Assembly (NCBI GenBank): GCA_002633005.1
Contig: NMRA01000137.1
Coordinates: 808,001-872,000 of the forward strand
Length of the DNA stretch: 64,000 nucleotides
Source of the DNA: Phoronis australis
Lineage: Eukaryota > Phoronida > Phoronidae
Reading direction: 5' to 3'
Each line of letters begins with the position of its first letter. The stretch's first letter is position 1. The position numbers and the translations under genes were made by a program. Below are positions 36,901 through 48,669 of the stretch, piece after piece. Under the pieces are notes generated by a model, which was not told where the DNA came from, did no database searches, and worked only from the letters and a program-made list of their open reading frames with translations.

Positions 36901-39900
36901 TTTTTTGTTCACGTCAGCTTTTCCTCTTTTAAGCAGAGTGTTCAGGACATGCGTATGTCCATATCGTACCGACCAGTAGAGTGGGGTCGAGCCTTTATCG
37001 TTTTCGTGATTCACGTCGCAGTTTTGGTCCAACAACGTGTTGACCACTGCTAGGTGGCCCCCTCTGACGGCCCAAAGTAATGGCGTGTCTTTCTTCTTGT
37101 TCGTGACGTCAGCTTCTATTCCCATCTGCAGAAAGAGCTTCACCAACTCGTCGTGACCGAACAAGGCAGCAATGTGCATACACATCATCTCACGAGGCCT
37201 CTGTCCGGCGGATTTGACAAGCGTTGTGCGATGAAGGAACTCTGATACAGTCGCTGGCGTTAGTTTGTTTATAAGTGCTTTGACGACATCAGAATTCCCT
37301 TTCTCACAAAGCTGATGAAGGGCGTTTTTTGTCGTGTGGGAACCGTCGATTTGAAGTGAGAATGACTCAGTGACCAACGCTTGCACCCCGTTCTGAATTA
37401 CATAGTTAGCTATTTCCCAGGCCTCGCATTCTATCGCGTGGTGTAACGCGGTTTTACCAGAGTTTGGCTCTCGATAACAATGCGTGGTCAAATTGATTAA
37501 GATGGTCCTATTTTCTGCAAAACAGTTTCGCAAAGAAGTGATATTTTTCTTGGAAATATCTTCGAATATTTTAACCCTGAGTTGTTCAGCGTTTATTCCT
37601 TCTGATATTGATTTCAGTTCTTCTTTAGACTTGTTTAATATTGATCTCGCCGGAATGAAATTTTCGTCATTTCCTTCCAACAAATTCCAGAGCGTTGGTT
37701 CCACACTGGTGGTTTTTCGGTGCTAAAACAAAACAAAAAAAAATAATTATGCAAACACATAATACCCCAACAGGTATAACCTTTAACCTGCTAACTGTCA
37801 GATTGTACTTAATTTTATCACGAAACAATCATTGTCGTTCCTTTTGAGTAAAACTCAGCCTTGCGGCGCATTTCGACATTAATGAACATAAAGACACTCG
37901 TTCTGTAATGCCACAATAGCGAGCAACAGGACAACAGAGTTTCCAAAATGTTCACGAAAGATTTTCAAATTTGAATACTAGGAAATGGTTTTACTGGGAA
38001 CTAATCGTGCTTTACCCAGTTTCTTTTGCACTGCACAGGACTGCACCGAGTTGCAGATTTCGCTATCAAGCTACATGGTGCGAAAACAGTAGTTTCGATT
38101 CAGCGTATTTCGTCATTGCTTAATTTTGTCTTCACCCCCACCTTTCGAGCCTCTATGAGAATGAGGTAGTCTCCGTCCATGTGAAACTCGTCCTTTTTGC
38201 CACTGTTTCCCGTGCTTTTCTCGACCAAGTCCTTGTACAAGTTCAGAGCCTCGTCTTCGTCCTCTGTTGTTTTTGTGGAATCCATACTGGCCCGTTTTAG
38301 TTCGTCCTGAGTGAAACGAAACAAAATCGATGATCAATTGGATCAGGTTAATGTGAACCGTTCAGACACTATGTTTATCTACTGTTTTAAAAACGCTGGA
38401 AAACTGTAACAGAATTTTTAAGTTCTAACTTTGAACATTTATATCAAAATGAAGTTTGATCATGTTATTGAAACCGTTGTTTTGATAAGCTAAAGTTCAT
38501 TAGAAAGACATGGTCACGTGATCCAATTAATAACAGATTGGCAAAAACTCAAAAATCAAATTCTACAGGCTTTCTACTCCCAGAAAATATGTACTTTTAC
38601 TGAGTTAAAATTCATAGTTTTCTTGATATTTTGCAAAATGCAAACTTTAAACACGAATGCACTTCAAAGCATTACATATCGATTAAGTGAAGTGAAATTT
38701 TAGATTCCAAACTCATTCAACTGCAGATGTAGTTTAACTCCCTCACAAGCAAATTGAAACATTAAAAAATCAAATTAGTACAAATTGTCCCGCTTTCAAA
38801 ATCATGATTTTCTCTCATTTAAAGAGCGGCATTATCGGTTTTAAAGCCGAAAACGCACTTCAGGGATTATTGTTCGATGGAATAGACTTCTTGAAGTTAT
38901 TAGCAGAACTATAAAGAACAAAATCTGTTGCTTTCTGATTTTATCACACGTCGTCAATTCCTGTCGTTGTCTGTCAGACAATCGTTGAAAACAATGCCTG
39001 TGATTTTACCACTTTTAAAAATACGTTAACTATTTTGCCATTTATCAAGTGCGATTGAGCTCTGCCAACAGAAGGATAGACTGCGACCCGGAGAGTTGCA
39101 TATGTGATTTCGCGCTGGTGATAATTTCCCGCTAATAATATTCCTTTAACCAAGGCATGATTTTCAATCAAACCTTAACTTGATTTTCTGAGGTGGTTGT
39201 TTTGCATTTGCCAGTACTTGTTGAAAAACGTCTAATTTTTTTTTTTTAAATTGGCCCATGTATTTTAGGTTTCGTTTTCAATTTCATATTTTTATTTCGT
39301 AAATTGCTCCACGGACGCGTATCAAAACAGTTCTATCAAAAATTCCCTGATCATGCAATCTCTGAATATTAAGTATGCAAATCAACTTAGTTGTCGATTT
39401 GGCCAGACAAACGTCTATTGATTATGTTGGCCGCGTATGATAACCATATCGAAGACAACTGTAACATTGTTACACTACAATTAAAAGACTACGGTCATAC
39501 AAGAAAAGCATTGCAGCTGTCCCAGAGTCGTAAATTTATCAGTTTAATGAAAAAATCATATATTGCTTTACTGTCCAGTACCAAACGATATTAAACCATT
39601 TTTACCAGAATTATGCTGACACTATACTGATATCGAAAACATCAAATATCTATTCAAAACAAACTCCAGCAACCTTTTGAAAAGACTATGCTTATTTATA
39701 ATAAAAGCTTATGATTTCAGACAGGAAATTCTGACATTGTAAATGTGTAAATATGTATATATGTATTGAACATCTGGTCATGAAATTGCCATCTATACTA
39801 ACTATTGGAATGTAACATGTGCAAATGCGCTTAGCTCTCCCTCTTAATGAAAAAAATCTGACAAAGGTGCTATTAGTTTTACTCATACCTTTGCAAGAGG

Positions 39901-40221
39901 TCCTCAATGCATAAAGATTTATTAAATGTGCCTCTCTAACATTATCATTTGTTATAAAATTTTCTCTGTGGTTATGTCCTTCAATACTAAAAGTAAACAC
40001 ATATAATAGTTGTATAACATCTAAACATGTGATAGGTTTGCTTCGTTTTCTATGATCATTTCAATTAACTGTTTTCCTTGTGTGTTTTCACTTCACATAG
40101 ACTACCTGCATACCACAAGTCCCTTCGGACACACGTCACAACTGCAATTAGGATATGGACTATTCACACATACCTCCTCGTGGGCCTCTTTTCCGTCTTC
40201 CGGAAGCTCCATCGCGGCCAT
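33937..40221 (-). CDS. TRPV-like cation channel with long ankyrin domain (three coding exons)
   Basis: Exons 40221-40174, 38306-38142 and 37722-33937 join in phase 0 (donors gtatgt, gtgggg; acceptors cactcag, gttttag) to encode 1332 residues. The large exon alone opens only at a GTG (37704), so the upstream exons supply the start: ATG at 40221, MAAMELPEDGKEAHEE. An acidic N-terminus is followed by about 18 ankyrin repeats (residues 158-835; typical GNTPLHIAAQKGD), then S1 949-970, S2 997-1024, S3 about 1040-1074, S4 1080-1099, S5 1119-1142, pore motif IMIGMADF with GMAD at 1168-1171, S6 1191-1216 (NLLIALMNDSY) and a TRP helix with Trp1229. A coiled coil lies at 1290-1325. LGWLYSIQFTKGFRN and LALDIEREIPILPKVF align with TRPV S4-S5 and TRP-helix regions. 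TRPV channels usually have six ankyrin repeats; the length recalls TRPA or TRPN, but the pore does not. Predicted plasma-membrane non-selective or Ca2+-permeable channel; stimulus unknown. N985 in the S1-S2 loop is a possible glycosylation site. Confidence 0.88.
37723..38141 (-). other. Intron 2 of the TRP gene
   Basis: 419 nt from donor AAG|gtgggg (38141-38140) to a long T-rich tract and acceptor gttttag (37724-37723). The 165-nt exon before it (38306-38142) and the 3786-nt exon after it are in the same frame, which supports this pair. Retention of the intron would keep a short frame open and then stop. Confidence 0.8.
38307..40173 (-). other. Intron 1 of the TRP gene, carrying a dispersed repeat
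   Basis: 1867 nt from donor GAG|gtatgt (40173-40172) to acceptor cactcag (38308-38307). It contains the second copy of the repeat also found at 30411-30670. Frames inside (for example 39692-40000 minus) have no recognisable domain. Confidence 0.7.
38395..38640 (+). repeat. Dispersed repeat, copy 2
   Basis: Same family and orientation as 30411-30670; the best shared block is AAAAATCAAATTCTACAGGC at about 38551-38570. Located in intron 1 of the TRP gene, antisense to it when read as plus. Confidence 0.5.
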
Positions 40222-40226
40222 TGAAC

Positions 40227-40228
40227 CT
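40227..40228 (-). other. Splice acceptor upstream of the TRP start codon
   Basis: On the minus strand TACTCTGTTTCAG precedes GTTCAATGGCCGCG. The ATG is only 5 nt into this exon, so a further 5' exon must lie upstream, at higher coordinates. It is probably untranslated; I could not place it or the promoter. Confidence 0.6.
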
Positions 40229-42349
40229 GAAACAGAGTACGAGAATCGTTGTCTTGTTTTGCAAACCAGTTTCAGCTGGCCCAGACAAATACCTGTATGT
40301 CATTAAAAGTGTGTTCAACATCTAAATGGCTTGCGCATTTGGCCGGAGATAAGTGATTGGGTAATTCACTAAAGAGTGCCACTGCCACGTGACTTGATCC
40401 ACGCATTATACAAGATTTAACCCGTGGGTGGAATAAGGTTTGTGCGTCCATATCAGCGCAAGGAGTATTCATTTGCCTTTTGTTTTGAGGGTAGACAGGC
40501 ATTTTTCCTGGATTCCCGCGGACAAAAGGATGGCCTGTGAGTTTGCTGCGGCCCATGTTACCTATTCTGTAGGGAAGAGTTGACGTTCACGATAACCGCT
40601 GTCAGTTCACCTGACTATTGAACATTTAGATACGCGAAGACTGCGAAAAAATTGTCTGTTTTATACCTGTTTAATTATTGGTCAATTTTCATCCTGGGCT
40701 TATTAAGATAATCGCAATTAAGTCCGCCACGTGTTATCGATTTTCAGCTGTAAAACCTATACCGGTCGTTTCGCTCTCGTTCATCATTGGGAATAAAGGA
40801 ACGAGCATATTGCCTACGTTCCAAAATTCTGGAATCCTGTCCTAGACTTGCTGTATTATGCCCATACCTGGCCCGCACAAGGTGCGGTGATGAATCAAGA
40901 CGGTTAAAAACGTAGCATCCAGTGTGACAAGCACACTCACTATGACAAGTACATCTAGCGTCTCAACCCAAGAACCCACATACAATCGTAATGCTTGATG
41001 ATCACAGAAACGTACTGTAGGCAAAATAAGAGTTACATAGAAAAAGGTGATTTTTACGGAGATCAGCCGTTTTTTTCTCAAGAAATCTAAAGTTCTGTTT
41101 CTTTTTATTAGCTGCAAAATCGACATTTCTGAAACTTTATGTTTTGCTTCAAGAATTGATTGTCAAACCTCAGAGGCGTGATGGAAACTCTTTTCGAATA
41201 TAAGTACACTTCATTTTGCACGAAACAGACACAACGTCCCAATTTCAATACAAAAGCGGGTAACTTCACCAACTTTTCAGGGAATGAGCTCACGCGTTTC
41301 TAAATAGATCAAGCGGCGAACTCGTATTGTGCACCACCTGGGGCGCACAGACACGTGATTTTAGGTACGAGGATAGTTATTTGACACATGATTTCTCGAA
41401 GTATATTTTTTACTTTGATAAGCGAAATTGGGCTGCACCGCTCTAATCAGTGCAAGGCCCTAAGCTGAAAGTGTGACAAATTTCTTTTCCATTTTATGTT
41501 ACTACGAAAGTCGAACCAAATTTATAAAAGCAGACATTCGGTGTGATACGTTTTGGATTTTGTAAGTGACAAAAATGCCCAGGATTCGTCAATAGTCACT
41601 TACATGGTTCATACACTTAAAAAAAACAGGTTTCCCTACTTATAATAGGTAACAAACTGCTTTTCAAAATACGTGACAGTTACCCACAATTCCACTTGAT
41701 TTCTTCAAATGACGTTCTGAAAGCAACAGTCAACCAAAAGGTTATTTTGACAGTATCCCTAGTAGGGATCCATTGCAAAGACTTACTCGGTGTTAAAAAT
41801 CCCATTTCCTATATTTTCGCCAATTTAGAACAAGGATCGCTAAAACATGATCATTTCGAAACTCTCTGCTATGTTTATATTTGCACAATCTTGTTTTTGT
41901 ATTTTTTAAACTTTTTTTAAGTGGGCGGGGTTTCGACTGAACTGACTTGGAGTAAAAACCCGTTGTTATGATTTTTGAAACTAAATTGAAGCGGAAAGGG
42001 TATTTTAAACATGCGCAATCAGGTAGATGTGTAACGTTATTTCATAACGGGACGCGCTCTAGCGGCGAATGGCCACAGGCATTCCTTGCATCCGGAATCG
42101 GGACACGTACTGCCCGAGACTAAAATCGGTATCGTTCCCAGCGGTAAGTTACAGAAACTATCCCGGGGTATGCCAGATGTTCTCGTACAGATTTCAGAGT
42201 TAATTGACTTCTTGAAAATTTTACTACGAATTAGCTGGGCTACTAGTTTTCAGTTTGATGGGCTTTTGTTGTCCTAGATTGTTTAGTGTTTCGCTTAAAA
42301 GCGGCCGTGACATAAATTTTATTAGCTAGGCCGTCAGATTACGACAGAG
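40229..42349. other. Upstream region of the TRP gene; no gene recognised
   Basis: Should contain, or lead to, the missing 5' exon and promoter of the TRP gene on the minus strand. Frames of 94 codons (40272-40556 and 40842-41126, minus) are open but have no domain or splice context that I can support. Promoter not identified. Confidence 0.4.
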
Positions 42350-42960
42350 ATATGTACGCTGAATTGAAGGTCCCTGAGAAACAACGCCTGAAGCAGGGTT
42401 CCATACCGTCGCTGTTGATTCCCGGCAGTGCCTCGTCGCCACCCCCGAGAAGTGCGTTTTTGAAGCGAGAAGCCTCGCAAGCTGTGGCAACTATAAACAG
42501 TGACTGGAGGCACTTCATCTACTGTCACCCATGCCTCCGAACGTACCCCATAGCGTGCAATTCCAGGAATTAGCAGTGATTCCCCGTGTGCTCTTGTCTC
42601 TAACCCAGAGCCTGTAAGCCGCCCTGCAGCGATGTTGAGTAGTGGGAGTGAATACAGACCCAGTTTGACACCCAGTGAAAAGGACAGTTCGTCATCCAAT
42701 GAACAGATCGGTGAGCCTAAGTTTGATAAGTTTATTGTGGACTTGTATTGGAGCTATTTGGAAGGTGCCAGGTGTGTGACGAGGGAGTCGCACGGCGGGA
42801 TGTAAGCAGTTTGGGTGCTCAAGTCACCATCCACTGGGAGTGTGTCGCGGCGCACTCGGGCAAGTGGGACAGCTCTTCCTCTGTATGTGAAACGATAATG
42901 AGTACTTCTCGGTAGGCAGCAACAGCGTGGCATGTTGACTGACTCGTAAACAAAAGCAAA
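42350..42960 (+). pseudogene. Remnant resembling a THAP/Kolobok-type transposase N-terminal half
   Basis: The frame at 42352-42573 carries VPEKQRLKQGSIPSLLIPG, like the linker that follows THAP domains (K-L-K-x-G-A/S-I/V-P-T/S-x). Further on, in shifted frames, come PKFDKFIVDLYWSYLEGARC and GAQVTIHWECVAAHSGKWDS, resembling the region found in THAP-bearing Kolobok-like proteins that ends in K/E-W-x-S-x-P. Frames change at least twice and stops intervene, so this is a relic. The 121-codon minus frame over it is a shadow. Assignment rests on remembered family pattern only. Confidence 0.35.
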
Positions 42961-44706
42961 CGACGACCGAACTTATCACAACCGAGGTAGAACACTGACT
43001 GACTCGACTGCTCTCACAGTCAGAATGTATGAAAAGAAATTGGCGCGAAATTCTTGCCTCCCAAAACGTCACTTCCGGAGTAGACGACGAGTAAATAATT
43101 AAATTACGAAAACCTGTAAGTAAGTGAAAAATATGTCTGGGATAATCAACGAACCCTATTTTTGCTAAAATGCCTTTAAATTGTTCATGTTTGCTTCAAG
43201 TGAACGACAACCGTAAAGCGTATGCATAAGCTGCGAAGTGGTAAAACACAACAGCGTACAGTGAAGCAGTTATGCAACTTATTTATCTATCTCGTAGAAT
43301 TAGCGTGATCTGGGATTCTGTGCTTACCTGCGAATCACCGATAAAGGGATCTTAAAACCCCTCACGTGCTGAATATCTATCTGATTAAATCATAATTGCT
43401 AGTATAGTGTTTAGTTGTTAGGACCATTACAATGGCCAGAGGATTCAAGGATAACAACAGTTCTGTATTTTATTTTAGGTGTATTTACCACTCTCTTCTT
43501 CAAGTCTCGTTAAAGACGATGCGGCGATAGTAATTTATAATTTTCCGTCTATATTTCTGTCGTGTCATCTTTAATGCGATTACTATTAGAGGGGACATTC
43601 TGTCGAATTATACTAAAATTACCACTACGCCAAGAAATGGTAATTAGCATTCTCAAAGGTCTGTCTACTAACTCCTGTTTTTCGAATACGACGAACAAGT
43701 CTGTGGTGTACGATGAGCAGACAGGCGCTCCGACATGACTTTTCGACTTAGCGAGCCGCTATCGAAGAATGGCATTGTGAGAGCTCGGTTTTAACTGGCA
43801 GTAAGTCATAGCTCTACCCACTATGGTGGGCTCACAGATATTTACACGGGCGAGTGCTTCCCTATTTATATAAGTGTACCAGTTTGGCGGGTTGACTATA
43901 TTTGTATGGCTAATCCGCTCAACTTCGGAAGATACATCTGAATAAATATACTAGGTTAAACCATTCTCGATGAATCCTCTATGTAACAACTTCCACTCCC
44001 GTCTTCTTTCTGTGGAAATGTATGTATTTACATAGGTGTTCCCATATCTACTAGTTGAGAAAGTGCAATTAAATTAGAAGCTGCAAGAGTCTATTTGAAA
44101 TACTGTCGTCAGTAATTTCATTTGTCAACATTTCCTTAAAAATATCAAGTAAATGCCTGAAAAAATGTTTGTACTTACGTCACTTCAGCGATCTATGAAG
44201 CATTTCCAAATTCGTAAAAATAATATCATATAAATTCATTGATGAAAAGATATTTTCACAAAGAAATTAAACACAGAATGTGCATTTTCCATGCTCATTA
44301 GTCCATTGTATATTTGGATATACAATTAATGGAATGATTTTGAATCAGAATTGCACCGGCTTCCAGCTTAAAAGGATACAAACCCGGTTTTGGCCAATTA
44401 ACAGATATCAAAAATGACTTTCCCATCTACTCCGCTGAAAAAATAAGGCTCTGTAACGCTCGAAAACCCTCAAATATTTTTAGCGAATTTTAAAAATTCT
44501 TTAAAAAAATCTGCTAAACGGGCAAGCGTGACCTACGCTGTAGTTGAGTTATGCGACAACTGTAGGGAAAGACCACCCATCAAGTACCAAAATATCCTAT
44601 CGGTGACAAAGAAAGTTAGAGTTTCTAATTGAATCCTGTTTTTATCATTCAAGTGGAATATAAGGTGGCAAAACGAGAATTGGTTGAAATGATCAAAACA
44701 GGCGTG
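42961..44706. other. No gene recognised
   Basis: No frame of note. A small AT-rich palindrome (TTGTATAT-TTGG-ATATACAA) lies near 44305-44325. Confidence 0.4.
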
Positions 44707-44847
44707 CGTTCAGTAGACGCTAGGACCTACGCTAGGACCTAGCCAAAAGCTAGTCAAGATCACGTGCTCTTATTTAAAATACACGGCAATATCTCGCGTA
44801 ATCTCGCAAAGTCTTGCTTTTAAGTTAGGTCCTAGCGTTACTGAACG
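44707..44847. mobile_element. 141-bp MITE with CACGTG core, copy B
   Basis: Left arm starts CGTTCAGTAGACGCTAGGAC; the right arm on the minus strand starts CGTTCAGTAACGCTAGGACC, differing by a single inserted base. ACGCTAGGACCT is duplicated in the left arm. The interior has TCACGTGCTCTTAT and GCAATATCTCGCGTAATCTCGC in the order seen at 6176 and 47413. No coding capacity. Confidence 0.75.
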
Positions 44848-47412
44848 GGAGGCAGGGTTTAGTATCCTTTTAAAGTGAAAGGGTACAGTCTCGTGCTAAG
44901 TTGCAAGGATGTCCGTGGAACTAGACAACAAAGGTGTGTGATAAAAAGGGTCTCATTGCAGTGGCGGAAAACGTGAATCACAGTTATAGTCAAGTTAAGC
45001 AATAATGGTATCCATTTTTTCTAGGGAGATGACCATCAATGACGTCAGTCAGTAAATATAAACATTCATAACCAGAAAAATGGTAAAATTGAATTTAAAA
45101 AGAATAGTAACTGAGCAAATAACTATGTTTATTGTATTCATTTAAAGCGGTCTAAAATAAATATTTAATTTTGATCACTTTCCGGTATAAAATTAGTTAT
45201 TAAATCAAAATCGAGAGGATAGATACACCTTCATCATATAGCAGAGATATTATTGGACAGTGAACATCGGGAATACCCCGGGTATTTTCGTAGTCTCACA
45301 TTTCCGGCCCTCGGAGGTGTTTCATATCCGTGCACGCGCGAGCTTCAGTTATTACGACAAGTCACGTGACTTCCAAAGTTGGAGAATGATAATGACTGCA
45401 AATAGCACATAATGAAATACCCCTCGAGAGGAAATTTGAGCCATTACCTCTAGTGTTCCGGTTGACAGCTATCGTCAGAACGGGCAACAAAATCCTCTGT
45501 CACCAAAATCGTTTCATTAGAAAATCATATGCTAACGTCATGATTGGGATAATCGAACTTACCCCTCAATGACCGTAACAATGTCCATCGTCGTTTGTTG
45601 CCCAACAAAGCTTGTTTGTCGAGAAGTAACGTAATTTCGGACGATTCTGCCATTTTGATTCATCGCCGCATAAAATGAGCAAGAGCACAAGCCACAATTC
45701 TAAGTGGAATTTGTCACGTGCGAGCAAGTCCTCTGTAATACCGTGCTTTACACATAAATTCACGTTCAAAATGTGGAAGTAAATCCGACTGCGCTCTTCA
45801 TCTGTTTGAGTTTCGATGCAAAACTGACAGACAGTTAATATTGGACAGATGATCGTCAACGAGTGCTGGATCAACTGCAACGCACGTGTTAGCGAATTTT
45901 CCAGTCTTCCGCTGTCTAATCCAAAATTGAGCAAACTCACGAGTTACACGGCCATCTCTGCATCAAATCTCCATTTTGTCTCGCTCATTGTGCTCAACAC
46001 TGGCCGAAGTCAATACTCACTTAAACCCCAACACATTTCAGTATTCGACCGGCATACAAAACTAGTTTACATCATCGATCTTGGGTTAATCTCGTTTGCG
46101 CAATGACGGAAACGCCTGAAAGTGATTAGTGCGACGCTTGGTTTGGATCGGGATCATGTCCAACGAATGTGTTTAATGAAAGGTACAGAGGCAAACATCT
46201 GCCCTTGGATCGACTGTGAAGCGAATTTTGAAGGAAGTTGTACTCATCCGTAAGTGTTGACGCCATCAAACTATGGAGGCTTTGGTTTGTCGTTCGCGAA
46301 ACGAGTATTTTATTTTGTGTGGTCTATACTGGTCCTGTACATTCTTTGAAAGTTAATTTTACTAGTGGAGTTTGGTAAACACCACCAACCAGAAGAAAAT
46401 CACGTGATTATGCGTGTTAGAAATGGTCTCCTCCGGCCAGAAAAGAGTACAAAAAGGTATCTATTGGACAGTAACCACAGAGGCAAACACTGTAGGACAT
46501 TACGTCCGACGTTGACAGATCTGGGATGTCACGGCCATTTTTATCTGGAGCTAGGTGCACTGGGGCTTCCTTAAATCATCCTTTGTTCTTGATGGAAGTA
46601 GAAACACAAGGTAAACATCAAGCATTGGTTATGAATTTGTTAAAGAAACAAAGGTTAAACAACGTGAATCAATCGACAAGAAACCGAGTAATGATCGACC
46701 TATAGATCGACAAACTTTATCTGCAAAGACGAAAAACGAACCAAGTAGCACTTGATCTCACAAATCGGTCTCATAAACATTTCCGTGATAAGACTCTATA
46801 TCAATTGCTAAAAAGACCAGAAGCTCAAGAACATGCTTGAAATTTAATGGAGTGTGACAAACCTAGAATCGCGAATTCGAAAATGACGCGCGTGCAGATT
46901 GCCTACGATTTGAGTTGCCAAATCTTTCTGTAACAATTCAAGATCGGAAGAGCGTGGCGATGTTTTTAAGCGCCAAAGCGCTTCGGTTAAAAATTCAACC
47001 GATAAGGTTTAAATTTATCTCATTAAATTCAACATTGACAGCAGCGAAATGCACCCTTGGACAGCCAAAAGTTTCGATAACTATAACATTTTGTGACCTA
47101 GAATGTGTGTCCTAGACAAAAATGAATAGCTATACCCATGCAAGAACAAATTGCTCTTTGAAAAAAACAAAACGTATTATTTCGGATACATAGGGGCACA
47201 TATACGACTGGGGTTTGATGAACTTGTCCGGTGATTATCTACCAATTCCGTCATCAGAACTCACATTTTAAGTGCTTGTGACAATATTATGATGGATTGT
47301 TATCGCGTCTCCAAGATATAACTGACTTGTAATATTGACAAAACAGTTAATGCGAAGGGCTCAAAGTCTTTCCCGTCAAATTTCTGTTCTTCACGCTCGT
47401 CTCATCCATTTT
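44848..47412. other. No gene recognised
   Basis: Includes a 124-codon minus frame (45566-45940) overlapped by an 85-codon plus frame. Neither has a domain I know, and length alone is not significant. Nothing else supported. Confidence 0.4.
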
Positions 47413-47520
47413 GTACAACCTGGACCTCGCTAAAATCTAATCAAAATCACGATGTGCTCTCATTTAGTGCAATATCTCACGTAATTAGCGAGGTCTTGCT
47501 TTTTAGCGAGGTCTTAGTAC
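47413..47520. mobile_element. 108-bp MITE, copy C
   Basis: Left arm GTACAACCTGGACCTCGCTA, right arm on the minus strand GTACTAAGACCTCGCTAAAA. The interior carries ATCACGATGTGCTCTCATTT and GCAATATCTCACGTAATTAGC, matching copies at 6176 and 44707. Immediately followed by another element. Confidence 0.65.
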
Positions 47521-47676
47521 AGGCGGATCCAGGGGGTCAAGGAGGTCTGTAACTTATTTTTCCTTGATTTTAGTGATATCAAATATAGAATGTTTAAATT
47601 GTTGACTTCGACCCACTTTTTAAAAAAATCTCCATCCGATCCCACCCCTTTTAAAAAATCCTGGATCCGTCCCTGG
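47520..47676. mobile_element. ~157-bp MITE with GGCGGATCCAGG-type ends
   Basis: The left end CAGGCGGATCCAGGGGGTC is mirrored on the minus strand by CCAGGGACGGATCCAGGATT followed by TTTTAAAAGG. The inside is AT-rich and non-coding. It abuts the 108-bp MITE without spacer, so one probably inserted next to or into the other. Confidence 0.65.
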
Positions 47677-48669
47677 AATGTCGGGCTGTATTTCGCCTGG
47701 TGAAATGAACCACAAGTCGTAGATTCAGTGTTCGACTTGCTTCGTCCGTTTCAACGGTGGTGTGTGCCATTTTCTGTTTATTTACACTGGCGTTGCGCGG
47801 GACAAAACACAACTCCTATTACAAAAAATACAAACCTCAACGTCCCAGTTACTGTTTGTTTTTCGCAACAGCCTGAACTTTACTAACTACGGCTATCATA
47901 AACCAGTCAGTGGACTGAACCAGCTAAACGACTAATTTACTGAACTGAAATGACGTTATGTACAACCTAAATCAGATTCTCTCAACACCTAAAGGGACTT
48001 CTGCATATTCCGCAAGGCAAATTACACCCAACTAACAATACCACAGTACTTCCGTGCGGCGCCCTACTGCGGGTACAACTGCTAAGACAGGGCAATCTGA
48101 TTGACACCGGGGTTGCAATTTTGACGGAACGCTTTGAGACAGTGCTGTGTTGGAAACACTTGACTTTGAACCCAAGCGTTCCGTGGCAAACAAAACTAAC
48201 TGCGGGGCCCGCTGCCATCATTGAAAAATGCGGACACGTTTGCCAGCGGGGGGTCTCTCATCCAAATAATAGGTAGGGCTGTAGGGGTGTCACACCTAGT
48301 GGCGTAGGGAAGGTTTTCGGCCCCTGCGGGTAACAATACAAAAATGCGCCCATTGGGATGATGAATGACAGAATGTCTGTTTACTGGTAATTTGTCTCAG
48401 CCGAACTGCTATGAATTATTTGTTACGAGAGACATCAGTTATGAATATGTAGACTGCGCTGCCGAATCTCGGACGTGAGCCCAATGCTGAGATATAAGCC
48501 CATCCAAACTTCTCTGCTATTCTCACTTATAAACCGTAACGAATCTAGTGACGGTACAAACCGGACACTATTTTTTCTCACGCATACGCCCGAGCTTTCT
48601 CCATCATCTGTCAGATCACGACAAACCTACATTTTTTTCGCTTGCGCCATCATGCCAGGTCCAAGTCAT
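47677..48669. other. No gene recognised
   Basis: No supported feature; a CCTAGTGGCGTAGGGAAGG motif at about 48295-48313 resembles transposon termini nearby but has no partner that I found. Confidence 0.4.

Noticed and set aside
34397-37053. Frames of 84-133 codons on either strand inside the TRP exon
   Set aside because: They overlap the long, clearly coding frame and show no domain; shadows.
37702-37704. GTG at the head of the 1255-codon frame as the start of the TRP protein
   Set aside because: It is not an ATG, and the frame continues upstream to a strong acceptor at 37723-37724 that joins in phase to two good upstream exons with an ATG.
33937-40221. Assigning the channel to TRPA1 or TRPN because of its many ankyrin repeats
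   Set aside because: Ankyrin number is a weak marker; the S4-S5, S6 and post-S6 sequence fits TRPV better.
42334-42699. 121-codon minus-strand frame
   Set aside because: The plus strand here shows THAP/Kolobok-like remnants; the minus frame is a shadow.
45566-45940. 124-codon minus-strand frame
   Set aside because: No recognisable domain, overlapped by an 85-codon plus frame; not enough evidence.
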